Source: Candidatus Omnitrophota bacterium
Lineage (GTDB): Bacteria > Ratteibacteria > UBA8468 > B48-G9 > JAFGKM01
Assembly: GCA_023819375.1 (NCBI GenBank)
Contig: JAMWDI010000002.1
Location: 57,076 to 121,075, forward strand
Reading direction: 5' to 3'
Length of the DNA stretch: 64,000 bases
A program made the translations under genes and the position numbers. How positions within the stretch are numbered: the first letter of the stretch is position 1; each line of letters opens with the position of its first letter. Below are positions 8,836 through 17,782 of this stretch, piece after piece. The notes beneath the pieces were generated by a model. It worked only from the letters and a program-made list of their open reading frames with translations, was not told where the DNA came from and ran no database searches.

Positions 8836-9841
8836 AGATGTAATTGTTATAGAAAAACCAGAAAATGGAAAATCCGGAAGGGGACGATTTTTATTTTCTG
8901 ACAGATATTCTGTTTTTGATTGGGGAGAAATGCCAGATCATATCCTTGATAAAGGGAAATCTATATGTTTAACTACTGCTTATTTTTTTGAAAAACTTGA
9001 AGAAAAAGGTATTAAAACTCATTACATTGGAATTGTTGAAAATGAAATGATAAAGAAACTTAATGAAATTAAAAATCCAGTTAATATGATTGAATTTAAA
9101 ATGTTAAGAGTCTTGAAACCTGAGATTAAAAATGGTATTTACGATTATTCAATTTACAAAAAAGAAAAGGCCAATTTTTTGATACCCTTGGAAATTATAT
9201 ATAGAAATTATTTACCAGAAGGATCCTCAGTTTTTAAAAGACTAAATGAGGGAACTTTGAAACTTGAAGATATAGGATTAAAAGAAAAACCCCTCCCTGG
9301 TCAGAAACTTGAAAAACCTATAATTGATATTTCAACAAAACTTGAAATGAGTGATAGATATCTAAAATGGGATGAAGCAAAAGAAATTGCAAATCTTACC
9401 GACGATGAAATTGAAGAAATAAAATTTATAACATTAAAAATAAATGAAATAATAACAAAAGAGGTAGAAAAAATAGGCCTTATAAATGAAGACGGAAAAG
9501 TAGAATTTGGATTTGATGAAAATAGAAATCTTATACTTGTTGATGCTGTTGGAACTCTTGATGAATGTAGATTTACTTATGAAGGAATACCTGTAAGTAA
9601 AGAAATTGCAAGAATATTTTACAGGAAAACAGAATGGTTTAAAAAAATAGAAGAAGCCAAGAAAAAAGATAAAATCAACTGGAAAAATTTTGTGAATATA
9701 AATCCTCCTAAATTACCAAAAGAACTTTTCATTTTAATTTCAAATATTTATAAAAGTTATGCAAATGAATTAACTGGTAAAGTTTGGTTTGATGCACCTC
9801 CTTTAAGAGACATTCTTTCAGACATTAAAAATTATCTATGA
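8822..9841 (+). CDS. purC: SAICAR synthase (phosphoribosylaminoimidazole-succinocarboxamide synthase)
   Basis: It ligates aspartate to CAIR with ATP in purine synthesis. The 339-residue protein carries FLFSDRYSVFDWGEMPDHI, the substrate loop LEMSDRYLKW, and LVDAVGTLDECRFT. It belongs to the longer (about 330 residue) form seen in archaea and many anaerobes rather than the 237-residue E. coli form. The start lies inside purE (14-bp overlap) with no clear ribosome-binding site, so translational coupling is likely. Together purE and purC supply the two PAICS activities. Confidence 0.93.
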   Translation: MGSVKDVIVIEKPENGKSGRGRFLFSDRYSVFDWGEMPDHILDKGKSICLTTAYFFEKLEEKGIKTHYIGIVENEMIKKLNEIKNPVNMIEFKMLRVLKPEIKNGIYDYSIYKKEKANFLIPLEIIYRNYLPEGSSVFKRLNEGTLKLEDIGLKEKPLPGQKLEKPIIDISTKLEMSDRYLKWDEAKEIANLTDDEIEEIKFITLKINEIITKEVEKIGLINEDGKVEFGFDENRNLILVDAVGTLDECRFTYEGIPVSKEIARIFYRKTEWFKKIEEAKKKDKINWKNFVNINPPKLPKELFILISNIYKSYANELTGKVWFDAPPLRDILSDIKNYL

Positions 9842-9845
9842 AAAT

Positions 9846-10823
9846 ATGGCTCAAATATTAAAACCAGAGAAAAAAAACATAGAGTTAGCAGCAAATATTC
9901 TTAAATCTGGTGGAGTTATTGCTTTTCCCACAGAAACTGTTTATGGACTTGGTGCAAATGGTTTAAATCCAATTTCTGTTGCAAAAATATTTGAAATAAA
10001 AAATAGACCATTTTTTGATCCTGTTATATTACACATTTGCAGAAAGGACGATATTAAAAAATTATGGAAAAAAATTGATGAAAGAGCAGAAAAACTTATT
10101 GAAAAATTTTGGCCTGGTCCTTTAACAATAATTCTTCCTAAAACTGAAATCGTTCCTTATATTGTAACTGCTGGACTTGAAACAGTAGCAATAAGAATGC
10201 CATCACATCCGGTTGCTCTTGAAATTCTCAAAGAAGTTGATTTTCCAGTTGCTGCTCCAAGTGCTAACTTATTTGGAAGATTAAGTCCAACAACTCCAGA
10301 ACATGTGAATAAACAAATAGGAAATAAAATTGAAATTATTATTGATGGTGGAAAATGTCCAATTGGGATAGAGTCTACTGTGCTTGACTTGACAACAGAA
10401 AAAAATATAATTTTAAGACCGGGAGGTTTACCAAAAGAAGAAATTGAAAAAGTAATAGGTAAAGTGGAATTCGCCGAAAAAACAAATCATATTTCCTCTC
10501 CTGGGCAATTACCATCTCATTACTCTCCAAAAACTCCATTGAAAATTATTAAAGATTACAAGGAAATAGATAAAAATTTAAAAGCAGGTTTACTTGCTTT
10601 TAAATTACCACCTGAAAAAATAAAAGATTATGTGATTGCAATAGAAATACTTTCAGAAAAAGGGGATTTAAAAGAAGCAGCCAGCAATTTTTTTTCAGCA
10701 CTTCATAAACTTGACAATTTAAATCTTGACATAATTTATGCTGAACCTGTTCCTCAAGAAGGTCTTGGAATTGCAATTATGGATAGATTAAAAAAAGCAG
10801 AGAAAAAATTTATTAAATCTTAA
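9846..10823 (+). CDS. sua5: L-threonylcarbamoyladenylate synthase, long Sua5 form
   Basis: Sua5/TsaC makes threonylcarbamoyl-AMP for the t6A37 modification of tRNAs reading ANN codons. The YrdC domain (about residues 1-205) shows AFPTETVYGLGANG, KNRPFFDPVILHI, WPGPLTIILP and AAPSANLFGRLSPT. The linker PGQLPSHYSPKTPL and a C-terminal Sua5 domain (about 225-325) make this the full-length two-domain version. It starts 4 bp after purC, so it is in the same rightward unit, and converges with the ceramidase-like gene. Confidence 0.94.
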   Translation: MAQILKPEKKNIELAANILKSGGVIAFPTETVYGLGANGLNPISVAKIFEIKNRPFFDPVILHICRKDDIKKLWKKIDERAEKLIEKFWPGPLTIILPKTEIVPYIVTAGLETVAIRMPSHPVALEILKEVDFPVAAPSANLFGRLSPTTPEHVNKQIGNKIEIIIDGGKCPIGIESTVLDLTTEKNIILRPGGLPKEEIEKVIGKVEFAEKTNHISSPGQLPSHYSPKTPLKIIKDYKEIDKNLKAGLLAFKLPPEKIKDYVIAIEILSEKGDLKEAASNFFSALHKLDNLNLDIIYAEPVPQEGLGIAIMDRLKKAEKKFIKS

Positions 10824-10824
10824 T

Positions 10825-12270
10825 TTAATCTACATCAGGGCCAAGCACACCGTAACTCCATGGAGTTGTTGAAATTTCAGATTTTTTAAATGGTATTTCT
10901 TCTGGTTTAAAATTTTTAATTAATTTTATACTTTCCTCTACAATTTTTTCTCCTGTATTTATTTCAAGATTTGAATAACTTGTTAAAACAGTTTCATATC
11001 CACCTTCACTTTCTGAAAAAGCCTCTATATTAGGAATATATCCTATACATCCATTAGCAAGTTCTACAACAAAAGTAAAAGGAAAATGAGAATTTTCTTT
11101 TATTCTTTTCCCAAGAATACAAAAAAACTCTCCAGGGTTTGAGACTATAATAACCGGTCCTATCTGAACTGCCTGAATTTCAACTTCAACTGTCTGTTTC
11201 TTTTTAAATAGATAATCTGCAATCAATCTTTCTTTTGCAAATATCCACTCAGTTGTATTCATTAATTTTTCATCTGTAAATCCTCTTTTAACAATTTCTT
11301 CTGCTTTTTTTAATTTTTCTTCAGATTGTTTTCTTATTTTAACTTTAAAAATTACAGATTTTGACTTAACTTCATTAAATTTGTATTTATCTTCCGTAAG
11401 AATAATTTTTAACGCTTCAAGTCCAATACGTGTTCCCAAATAATTACTTCCTTTCTCGCCATACTCCAATTCTTTTGGTCTTAATGAAAAATTATCAACT
11501 TGCGTAATATCTCCACTTGCTCCTTGTAAAACTATGATTTTTGTTTTTTCATTAAATAACTTTTTTATTACATTTTCAGTATAATATATCCAGTCAGCAG
11601 AAATACCGTCTGGTCCGGTTGTACAATGACAGGCAAAATTTATAAGGCAACCTTTAAAATTTTCCTTTAAATCCCAAAATGATAAAACTCCAACATCGTA
11701 ATCAACAGGCCCTGCTGGACCAATTATATCTGGATTACCTTTGCCAGGATGAGTATAAACTTTATTATTTTTCATTTTACTTCTTCTATTAAAAGAAACT
11801 TTGTTTTCAAAACCAATTCCTACTTGACATAAAACTTCTTCTTTAAGAAGATCTGCCATATAAATAGCATCAATTGTTTTTCTTTTTACAAATTCATAAT
11901 AATAAGGATCAACAGTTATTGAATATTTTGAAATAAGTTCCTTTATCAATTCGGGTGCATCTTCATATTCATCTGGAAATAAACCAAAAAGAGGACCTCC
12001 AGAATGAGTATGTGTTGCAGAAATTAATATATTCTTTCCTTTTATATTTACCTTTTTACCAATTTCTTCTCTTATTTCTTCAACAAATCTCCGTGGAATA
12101 ACAAGAGTATCAAGAACACATATACCAATTTTTTCTGACTCTCCTTCACAGACAAGAACTCTAATTTTAAGTGGATCATGGATTTTATTAAGAAAAGATT
12201 TAATATACCCACCAGGTCTTTCCATTCCAATAAAAGGAGTTATGTCAAGTTCATAAAAACCTGCTTTCAT
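10825..12270 (-). CDS. neutral/alkaline ceramidase-like hydrolase
   Basis: The 481-residue protein starts directly with GFYELDITPFIGMERPGGY and has the zinc-site motif ISATHTHSGGP near residue 83. These are the N-terminal domain features of neutral ceramidases. A second set of likely metal ligands is at NFACHCTTGPDG, and QGASGDITQVD matches the ceramidase QGN.GD block. No signal peptide is visible, unlike most characterised members, so it may be cytoplasmic and act on another amide or ester. The ATG overlaps the upstream exported-protein gene by 4 bp. The family call is good; the substrate is unknown. Confidence 0.8.
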   Translation of the reverse strand: MKAGFYELDITPFIGMERPGGYIKSFLNKIHDPLKIRVLVCEGESEKIGICVLDTLVIPRRFVEEIREEIGKKVNIKGKNILISATHTHSGGPLFGLFPDEYEDAPELIKELISKYSITVDPYYYEFVKRKTIDAIYMADLLKEEVLCQVGIGFENKVSFNRRSKMKNNKVYTHPGKGNPDIIGPAGPVDYDVGVLSFWDLKENFKGCLINFACHCTTGPDGISADWIYYTENVIKKLFNEKTKIIVLQGASGDITQVDNFSLRPKELEYGEKGSNYLGTRIGLEALKIILTEDKYKFNEVKSKSVIFKVKIRKQSEEKLKKAEEIVKRGFTDEKLMNTTEWIFAKERLIADYLFKKKQTVEVEIQAVQIGPVIIVSNPGEFFCILGKRIKENSHFPFTFVVELANGCIGYIPNIEAFSESEGGYETVLTSYSNLEINTGEKIVEESIKLIKNFKPEEIPFKKSEISTTPWSYGVLGPDVD

Positions 12271-13076
12271 TGTTTTTGTGAATTTAACAATATGAGGGCA
12301 ACTTTCAAATTTAATAAAATTTTCATTCCAAATGTTTCTGTTCTTTTTTCAGGTTGAGATGGAATATCATATTTTATTCCCAAATTAAGAAAAAACTCTC
12401 CATTAAAATTCTCTATTTTTCCTTCTTTTTCATTAAATTTAAAAAACCCTTTACTTGTATTTTTACCTGAAAATATGATTTTCATATTCTCTTGCTTCCG
12501 TGTTTCATTGATATTTTGATTTGCCATAATTTTAATATTTGAAAATAAATCTTTTTTTTCATAAATATATTCAAATTCAAGTTCACACATCGGAATTCCA
12601 GGAAATTCAATTGCAGGTATTTTTTGTTTCCATTTTTTCCCTTCTTTTAAATCATTAGGAAAAGCAGGCAAGAGAGATAACAGTTGAGATAAACTAATCA
12701 GTCCCTTTTTTAATTCTTCTGTTTCAATAATTTCTCCATTTTTTTTCATTTTTATTAACTGAGTTGAAATAACTGAACTTTCATTATCGGAATTACTTAA
12801 ATTCTCTATTATTCCTTCTCCTATCTTCACAACTGTTTTAAAAGGAATTAATTTAATTGTATAAATGTCATCCTTAAAATCAATATATTCTATTTTAAAA
12901 TTTCCATTTACAGAAATCTTAAAATTTTCTTCCTGTATTCCAGGATAAGCCAAAGAACCTGTTCCATTCATTTGAAAAGAATAAATAGGGGTTTCAGTTT
13001 GAGAGAAATTGTAAAAAATCTGTGAAAATAAAAATGAATGTAAAATTAAAATAATGAAAAATATACATTTTTTCAT
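12267..13076 (-). CDS. exported protein of unknown function
   Basis: The 269-residue protein has a clear Sec signal peptide (KKCIFFIILILHSFLFSQ, cleavage probably after the SQ region). The mature part alternates polar and hydrophobic residues in a beta-rich pattern and has no cysteine pair or catalytic motif I recognise. It overlaps the aminotransferase gene upstream (13073-13076) and the ceramidase-like gene downstream (12267-12270), each by an ATGA. The three are therefore translated as one unit. I do not recognise the family. Confidence 0.75.
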   Translation of the reverse strand: MKKCIFFIILILHSFLFSQIFYNFSQTETPIYSFQMNGTGSLAYPGIQEENFKISVNGNFKIEYIDFKDDIYTIKLIPFKTVVKIGEGIIENLSNSDNESSVISTQLIKMKKNGEIIETEELKKGLISLSQLLSLLPAFPNDLKEGKKWKQKIPAIEFPGIPMCELEFEYIYEKKDLFSNIKIMANQNINETRKQENMKIIFSGKNTSKGFFKFNEKEGKIENFNGEFFLNLGIKYDIPSQPEKRTETFGMKILLNLKVALILLNSQKQ

Positions 13077-14221
13077 AAATTCTCCTTTACAAATTCATTC
13101 ACTCTTTCAACTGCTTTTTTTAAACTTTCTATATCTAAAGCATAGGATATTCTTATATAATTGTCAACACCAAATTCTTCTCCAGGAACTGTTGCTATTA
13201 ATTTTTCTTCAAGCAATCTTTGGGATAAAATTTTTGAATCCATATTTTTAAAATTTAAAAACATATAAAAAGCACCTTCTGGATATGGATATTTTATTTC
13301 ATTAGATAAATTTTCTACCAAAAAATTTCTTCTCTTTTTAAATTCTTCTACCATGTTTTTAAATAACCTTTCACCCTCTTTTATCGCATAATATGAAGCC
13401 ATTTGGGAAATAGAAGACGGAGCAGAAGTTGTTTGTCCCTGAATTTTTCCTATTGCATCAGCAATATCTTTTCTTGAAGCAGTAAATCCAATTCTCCAGC
13501 CTGTCATTGCAAATGTTTTTGAAACACCATTCACTATGATTGTCAAATTCTTCAATTCTTTTGAAAGGGAAGCAATACTTATATGTTGCTTATCAAAGAT
13601 TATTTTTTCATAAACTTCATCTGAAATACAAAAGATTTTATTTGATAATATTATTTCGGCTATTTCTTCAAGTTCCTTTTTCTCATAAACAATTCCTGTT
13701 GGATTAGAGGGGCTATTAAGAATCAATGCTTTTGTTTTTGGAGTAATTTTTGTCTTTAAATCTTCAATATCAATTTTAAATTTTTCATTATATTTACAGA
13801 AAACAGGGACACCTCCACAGATAAGAACCATAGCAGGATAACTTACCCAGTAAGGAACTGGGATTATAACTTCATCTTCTGGATTTAAAATTGAAAGAAA
13901 TATATTAAATAGAGAGTGTTTTGCCCCGTTTGAAATAACTATTTCTTCTGGGTCATATTTCAATCCATTATCTTTTTCTAATTTTTCACATATTATTTCT
14001 CTTAAATTTTTCATTCCCTTTTCTTCTGTGTATTTAGTATATCCATCCTTCATTGCTTTTATTGCAAATTCTTTTATTTCCTCAGGAGTATCAAAATCAG
14101 GTTCACCCACTGTTAAATTTATTACATCAAATCCTTTTGCTTTCATCTCTTTTGCTTTTTTATTTAAAGATAATGTTGCTGAAGGTTTTAAAATTTCTGC
14201 TCTCTGAGAAAGATTTATCAT
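13073..14221 (-). CDS. aspC: class I/II PLP aminotransferase (aspartate aminotransferase type)
   Basis: The 382-residue fold-type I aminotransferase has NLTVGEPDFDTP, LNSPSNPTGIVY, the Asp-Tyr-type SDEVYEKIIFD, the PLP lysine in NGVSKTFAMTGWRIGF and the C-terminal YIRISYALD, whose Arg binds the substrate carboxylate. It probably moves amino groups between aspartate or related acids and 2-oxoglutarate. GGGGGC lies just before the ATG. It heads a three-gene coupled unit with the exported protein and the ceramidase-like hydrolase. Substrate range within the AspC/aromatic group is not settled. Confidence 0.9.
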   Translation of the reverse strand: MINLSQRAEILKPSATLSLNKKAKEMKAKGFDVINLTVGEPDFDTPEEIKEFAIKAMKDGYTKYTEEKGMKNLREIICEKLEKDNGLKYDPEEIVISNGAKHSLFNIFLSILNPEDEVIIPVPYWVSYPAMVLICGGVPVFCKYNEKFKIDIEDLKTKITPKTKALILNSPSNPTGIVYEKKELEEIAEIILSNKIFCISDEVYEKIIFDKQHISIASLSKELKNLTIIVNGVSKTFAMTGWRIGFTASRKDIADAIGKIQGQTTSAPSSISQMASYYAIKEGERLFKNMVEEFKKRRNFLVENLSNEIKYPYPEGAFYMFLNFKNMDSKILSQRLLEEKLIATVPGEEFGVDNYIRISYALDIESLKKAVERVNEFVKENL

Positions 14222-14236
14222 TTTGCCCCCTTTTTC

Positions 14237-16126
14237 CTAAATAAATTTTTCAGGAGAAATATAATCACCAAATTTTTCTCTTGCCTTTAACAATCTTTCT
14301 TTTTGCTCATTTAAAACTTGATAAACTTCTTCTGGAGGATCTTCTATCTCAGTAGAAATAAATTTTAAAACTCTTTCAATTTTTGCTAAATTTTCTGGAA
14401 CTCTTATTGTAAATTGTTTTACATAATCGTCCTTTAAATATTCTTTTTTTAGAACATCCAAAAATAAAATTTTCAAATCATCATAATAAGGAATAAGACC
14501 TGTTGGTGTTTGAATTGCTTTAACATCATTATGAACTCTCAATTCCATCCATTTTATCCAAACATGTTTGTCTTTTCTTGAATTAAGATATTCTCCTGTT
14601 TTTATATCTCTTAAAAAATAATTAACACCAAAAACACAAGGAACTTTTTTTAATTTTTTCCCAAATTCAATATAATTTTTAATATATGTACCGAGGGGTA
14701 TGGAGACAAAATCTTGAATACTCATTATATTTATCTCATATTTCCCTTCTGCTTCTGTTATTGCAAAAGTTGTTTCAGTTTCAAGAGCAACGCCATAAGC
14801 AATAATTCCATGGACCCAATCAAATCCTTGTTGAACAGGGACATAACCCCGGTAATCTCTTCCTCCAAATATTATTCCACCAAGTTCAACACCATTCGGA
14901 TTATCAAGTTCCTCATCACAATTCGGAAGTGCTTTTAGAGAAATTGTATATCTTGCATTTTTATGTGCTGGTAAAATCTCTTCCCCTTTTTCATCTTTTT
15001 TTCCTTTATACCACTTTCCAGAATAATTTATCCCTTCTTCAGGTAGTTCACACCCCATATCTAACCACCAAACTTTTCCATCTTTAACAAGAACATTTGA
15101 AAAAATTATTTCATTTGGAGAAGTAATTGTTTTATAAATTAAAGGATCATCAATAGGATTTACTCCTTGAATAATACCAAAAATTCCACATTCAACATTA
15201 ACTGCACGACATATTCCATTAATATTTCTCACGTAAGCAAGATCATCTGAAAGAATTTTCTCTCCTTCAAGCATTGCTGTTGAAGTTTTCCCACAGGCAC
15301 TTGGGAAAGCACCTGCAAGATAGGTTTTTCTTCCATTGGGTCCATAAACTCCAATAATCATAAAATGTTCTGCAAGCCATCCTTCTCTATGGGCTTTTCT
15401 TATTGCCAATCTTAAAGCAAGTTTTTTAAAACCGACAGAATTTCCCGCATATTGAGTATTAACACTATAAACTGTATTTTCAATATAATCAATGTAAATT
15501 CTTTTTTTATCATAATTCTTACTTGTCATATTTTCATCAAGTTCTCCTGCTGAATGTAAAGTGAAAAAAATATCTGTTTTTTCGTCCTCCGGTAAATCTA
15601 AAAATTCCTTATAACCATGTCTGTAAAGTAATTCAACAGAATGAGCGACATACCAACTATCAGTACATTCAACACAGGGAATTGTAAAGATAGAATTTGC
15701 AGGACCAAGAATAAGAAATCTGACAATCATTGTTTTACCTTTCATAGAATTTTTAAGTAATTCTTTTATTTCGGATAAACCCTCATCTCTGTCTATTTGT
15801 TTTAATGCAGGACTTAATTTATCTCCTTTAGGAACAAGAAATTTAGTAACTTCCCTGTCCCTACCTTGATCATAATAACCATCAAAATGAAATGTATGTC
15901 CTGGTGTTAATAAGGCTGAACTTTCTTCTTTACTTACAATTGCCATATTTTTTATATAAGCAACTTCATCTGGTGTATCAGAACAAATAAAAACATCGTC
16001 AGGATTACAAAGTTCTATACTTTCTGCAATAAATTTCAAAACTTTTTTATTTTTAATTTTATTTAATTTTTCATACTCCTCTTGTTTTAATTTATTCTTT
16101 AAAATCTGGATATAAAGATCCTCCAT
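14237..16126 (-). CDS. pckG: phosphoenolpyruvate carboxykinase (GTP)
   Basis: The 629-residue protein is of the GTP-dependent class. The P-loop/kinase-1a region GAFPSACGKTSTAM contains the reactive Cys typical of GTP-PEPCK. Other matches are GYYDQGRDREVTKF, SGELDENMTSKNYDKKRIYI (as separate parts), GGIIFGGRDYRGYVPVQQ and FGVNYFLRD. It links oxaloacetate and PEP, giving gluconeogenesis or, in reverse, anaplerosis. GGGAG precedes the ATG by about 6 nt, with AT-rich promoter-like sequence further upstream. It lies 15 bp before the aminotransferase gene, so the two probably share transcripts and meet at oxaloacetate. Confidence 0.95.
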   Translation of the reverse strand: MEDLYIQILKNKLKQEEYEKLNKIKNKKVLKFIAESIELCNPDDVFICSDTPDEVAYIKNMAIVSKEESSALLTPGHTFHFDGYYDQGRDREVTKFLVPKGDKLSPALKQIDRDEGLSEIKELLKNSMKGKTMIVRFLILGPANSIFTIPCVECTDSWYVAHSVELLYRHGYKEFLDLPEDEKTDIFFTLHSAGELDENMTSKNYDKKRIYIDYIENTVYSVNTQYAGNSVGFKKLALRLAIRKAHREGWLAEHFMIIGVYGPNGRKTYLAGAFPSACGKTSTAMLEGEKILSDDLAYVRNINGICRAVNVECGIFGIIQGVNPIDDPLIYKTITSPNEIIFSNVLVKDGKVWWLDMGCELPEEGINYSGKWYKGKKDEKGEEILPAHKNARYTISLKALPNCDEELDNPNGVELGGIIFGGRDYRGYVPVQQGFDWVHGIIAYGVALETETTFAITEAEGKYEINIMSIQDFVSIPLGTYIKNYIEFGKKLKKVPCVFGVNYFLRDIKTGEYLNSRKDKHVWIKWMELRVHNDVKAIQTPTGLIPYYDDLKILFLDVLKKEYLKDDYVKQFTIRVPENLAKIERVLKFISTEIEDPPEEVYQVLNEQKERLLKAREKFGDYISPEKFI

Positions 16127-16215
16127 TGTTAAACTCCCTTTTAAAAATTTATTTTAAAGGTTGGATATTATTCTATCATATAAAAAACCTTCAATCAAAA
16201 TTTTTTCATTTGTGA

Positions 16216-16338
16216 TACTTAACTTTGGTATACTTTGCAGGTTTCTCAGTAATTCCACTTCTTGCTAAAAAGTATAATTTTATACTTCTAACAGTAGTTG
16301 GTAAATTAAAAGCCAAAAATATAAAAAAATTAATTTAA
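16216..16338 (+). other. possible remnant of a membrane-protein gene
   Basis: In the 215-bp gap between pckG and the LysM gene, one plus-strand frame is open for 40 codons without a start. It ends FILLTVVGKLKAKNIKKLI and looks like the last helix and basic tail of a membrane protein. It may be a decayed gene end or chance. Confidence 0.2.
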
Positions 16339-16341
16339 AAT

Positions 16342-17136
16342 TTAAGGAATTAAAAGTTTTTGCCCTGGATATACAGTGTCTTCCTTCAAATTATTTATTT
16401 TTTTTATTTCTTCAACTGTTGTATTAAATCTTTGTGCAATTTTTGTTAAGTGATCCCCTTTCTTAACTATATAATAATTTCTTTTTTCATCTTTCAAGAT
16501 TGATTTTACAACTTCTTCTTTTTCCTTGCCATAAAATTCTTTTTTCAATCTGTATATTTCACTTTCATGTCTAACAATTTCTTCCAATAAAATTTTAGTG
16601 CTCTCATCAAATTTTTTCTCAAGACTATTCAATTTTTCTTCAATTCTATTAACTCTATCTGGCATTTCCTGAAAACTTTCTAAAATTCGCGTTTGAGAAT
16701 TTTTCAAATTTATAACGTCTGTCTGTATTAGTGTAAGATTTTTATTTACACTTGCTGTTGTTGTTAGAATATCATTATATGCTTTTTTAAGCCCTTCAAT
16801 GTCTCTCTTTAATTCAAGATTTTTCACATCTATTTCTTCTCCAATTTTTTTAATTTTCTCTTCATATTCATAATTCAATTCCTCTATTTTACCTCTTATA
16901 AGTTTAATTTCTTCTTTAATAGAGTTTATTTCGTTTGTTAAAGTAAGAATTTTATCGGCTGTCTCTTTAATCTTCAGATTCAGATCTTTTTCAATGTTCT
17001 GTATTTTTTTATTTAAATCCTCTTCAACCTTATCAACTGCTTCTTTCGTGACTTCAACATCTTCTCTTGTTGCTATATAGCCACAATTTGTTAAAAATAA
17101 GGTTAAACCAATAAAAAAGAAAAGTTTTCTTTTCAC
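16342..17136 (-). CDS. coiled-coil lipoprotein with C-terminal LysM domain
   Basis: The 264-residue protein has a lipoprotein signal (FFIGLTLFLTNC, lipobox Cys at residue 18). A long heptad-rich coiled coil covers about residues 25-200, and one LysM peptidoglycan-binding domain covers about 220-264 (YYIVKKGDHLTKIAQRFN to PGQKLLIP). It probably spans from a membrane anchor to the cell wall. The start is GTG at 17136, overlapping the Pal stop as GTGA, with a GGTGGAG ribosome-binding stretch inside pal. Co-expression with Pal supports an envelope-stability role. Confidence 0.85.
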   Translation of the reverse strand: MKRKLFFFIGLTLFLTNCGYIATREDVEVTKEAVDKVEEDLNKKIQNIEKDLNLKIKETADKILTLTNEINSIKEEIKLIRGKIEELNYEYEEKIKKIGEEIDVKNLELKRDIEGLKKAYNDILTTTASVNKNLTLIQTDVINLKNSQTRILESFQEMPDRVNRIEEKLNSLEKKFDESTKILLEEIVRHESEIYRLKKEFYGKEKEEVVKSILKDEKRNYYIVKKGDHLTKIAQRFNTTVEEIKKINNLKEDTVYPGQKLLIP

Positions 17137-17738
17137 TTCTCCACCTCTATTTTAAATTCACATCTTCTATTTTTGGCCCATGCTTCTTCATTACTTCTTG
17201 GATCTGCAGGCATATCTTCTCCATAACTTAAAGTATACATTCTTTTTGGAGACACACCCATTATAATCAAATATCTTCTTGCACTCAATGCCCTTTGTTC
17301 TCCAAGAACTAAATTATATTCCCTTGTTCCTCTTTCATCGCAATGTCCTTCAATTAAAATTTTAATATCAGGATTTTTTAATAAGTAATCTCCAATCTTC
17401 TTTAAAACCTCTTCTGCATCAGGTCTTATGTCATATTTATCAAAATCAAAATAAATATTTTGAAAAATTTTAGCAAGTTCAAGACTTATTTCTTCTGGCT
17501 TTACAAATCTTTTCCCTTTTGGTATTTCTGCTACTGGAATTTCTTCCCCTCTAATTGCTTTTTTAATTTCTTCTGGCGTTGCTTTCCCTTCAATTTCTCT
17601 CTTTTCTTCTGGTTTTGTCAATTCCTTCTTTTCTTCTGGTTTTATCATTTCTTCTTCTACTTTTTTCTTTATAACTGGACATTTACAACCAGATAATATT
17701 AAAATTGGAATTAAGAAAATTAATAAAAATTTTCTCAC
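17133..17738 (-). CDS. pal: peptidoglycan-associated lipoprotein (Pal/OmpA-like)
   Basis: An in-frame start exists at 17786, but a perfect AGGAGG (17744-17749) lies 5 nt upstream of GTG at 17738. From there the protein reads as a proper lipoprotein signal peptide (FLLIFLIPILILSGC), so I place the start at that GTG, giving 201 residues. A Lys/Glu/Pro-rich linker follows, then an OmpA domain with IYFDFDKYDIRPDAEEVL, EGHCDERGTREYNLVLGEQR and the terminal NRRCEFKIE. Pal tethers the outer membrane to peptidoglycan, which supports a diderm cell. No tol genes are adjacent. Confidence 0.92.
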   Translation of the reverse strand: MRKFLLIFLIPILILSGCKCPVIKKKVEEEMIKPEEKKELTKPEEKREIEGKATPEEIKKAIRGEEIPVAEIPKGKRFVKPEEISLELAKIFQNIYFDFDKYDIRPDAEEVLKKIGDYLLKNPDIKILIEGHCDERGTREYNLVLGEQRALSARRYLIIMGVSPKRMYTLSYGEDMPADPRSNEEAWAKNRRCEFKIEVEK

Positions 17739-17782
17739 TTTAACCTCCTTTTTGAAAATTTTAACTTTTTTTACAAACAAAG

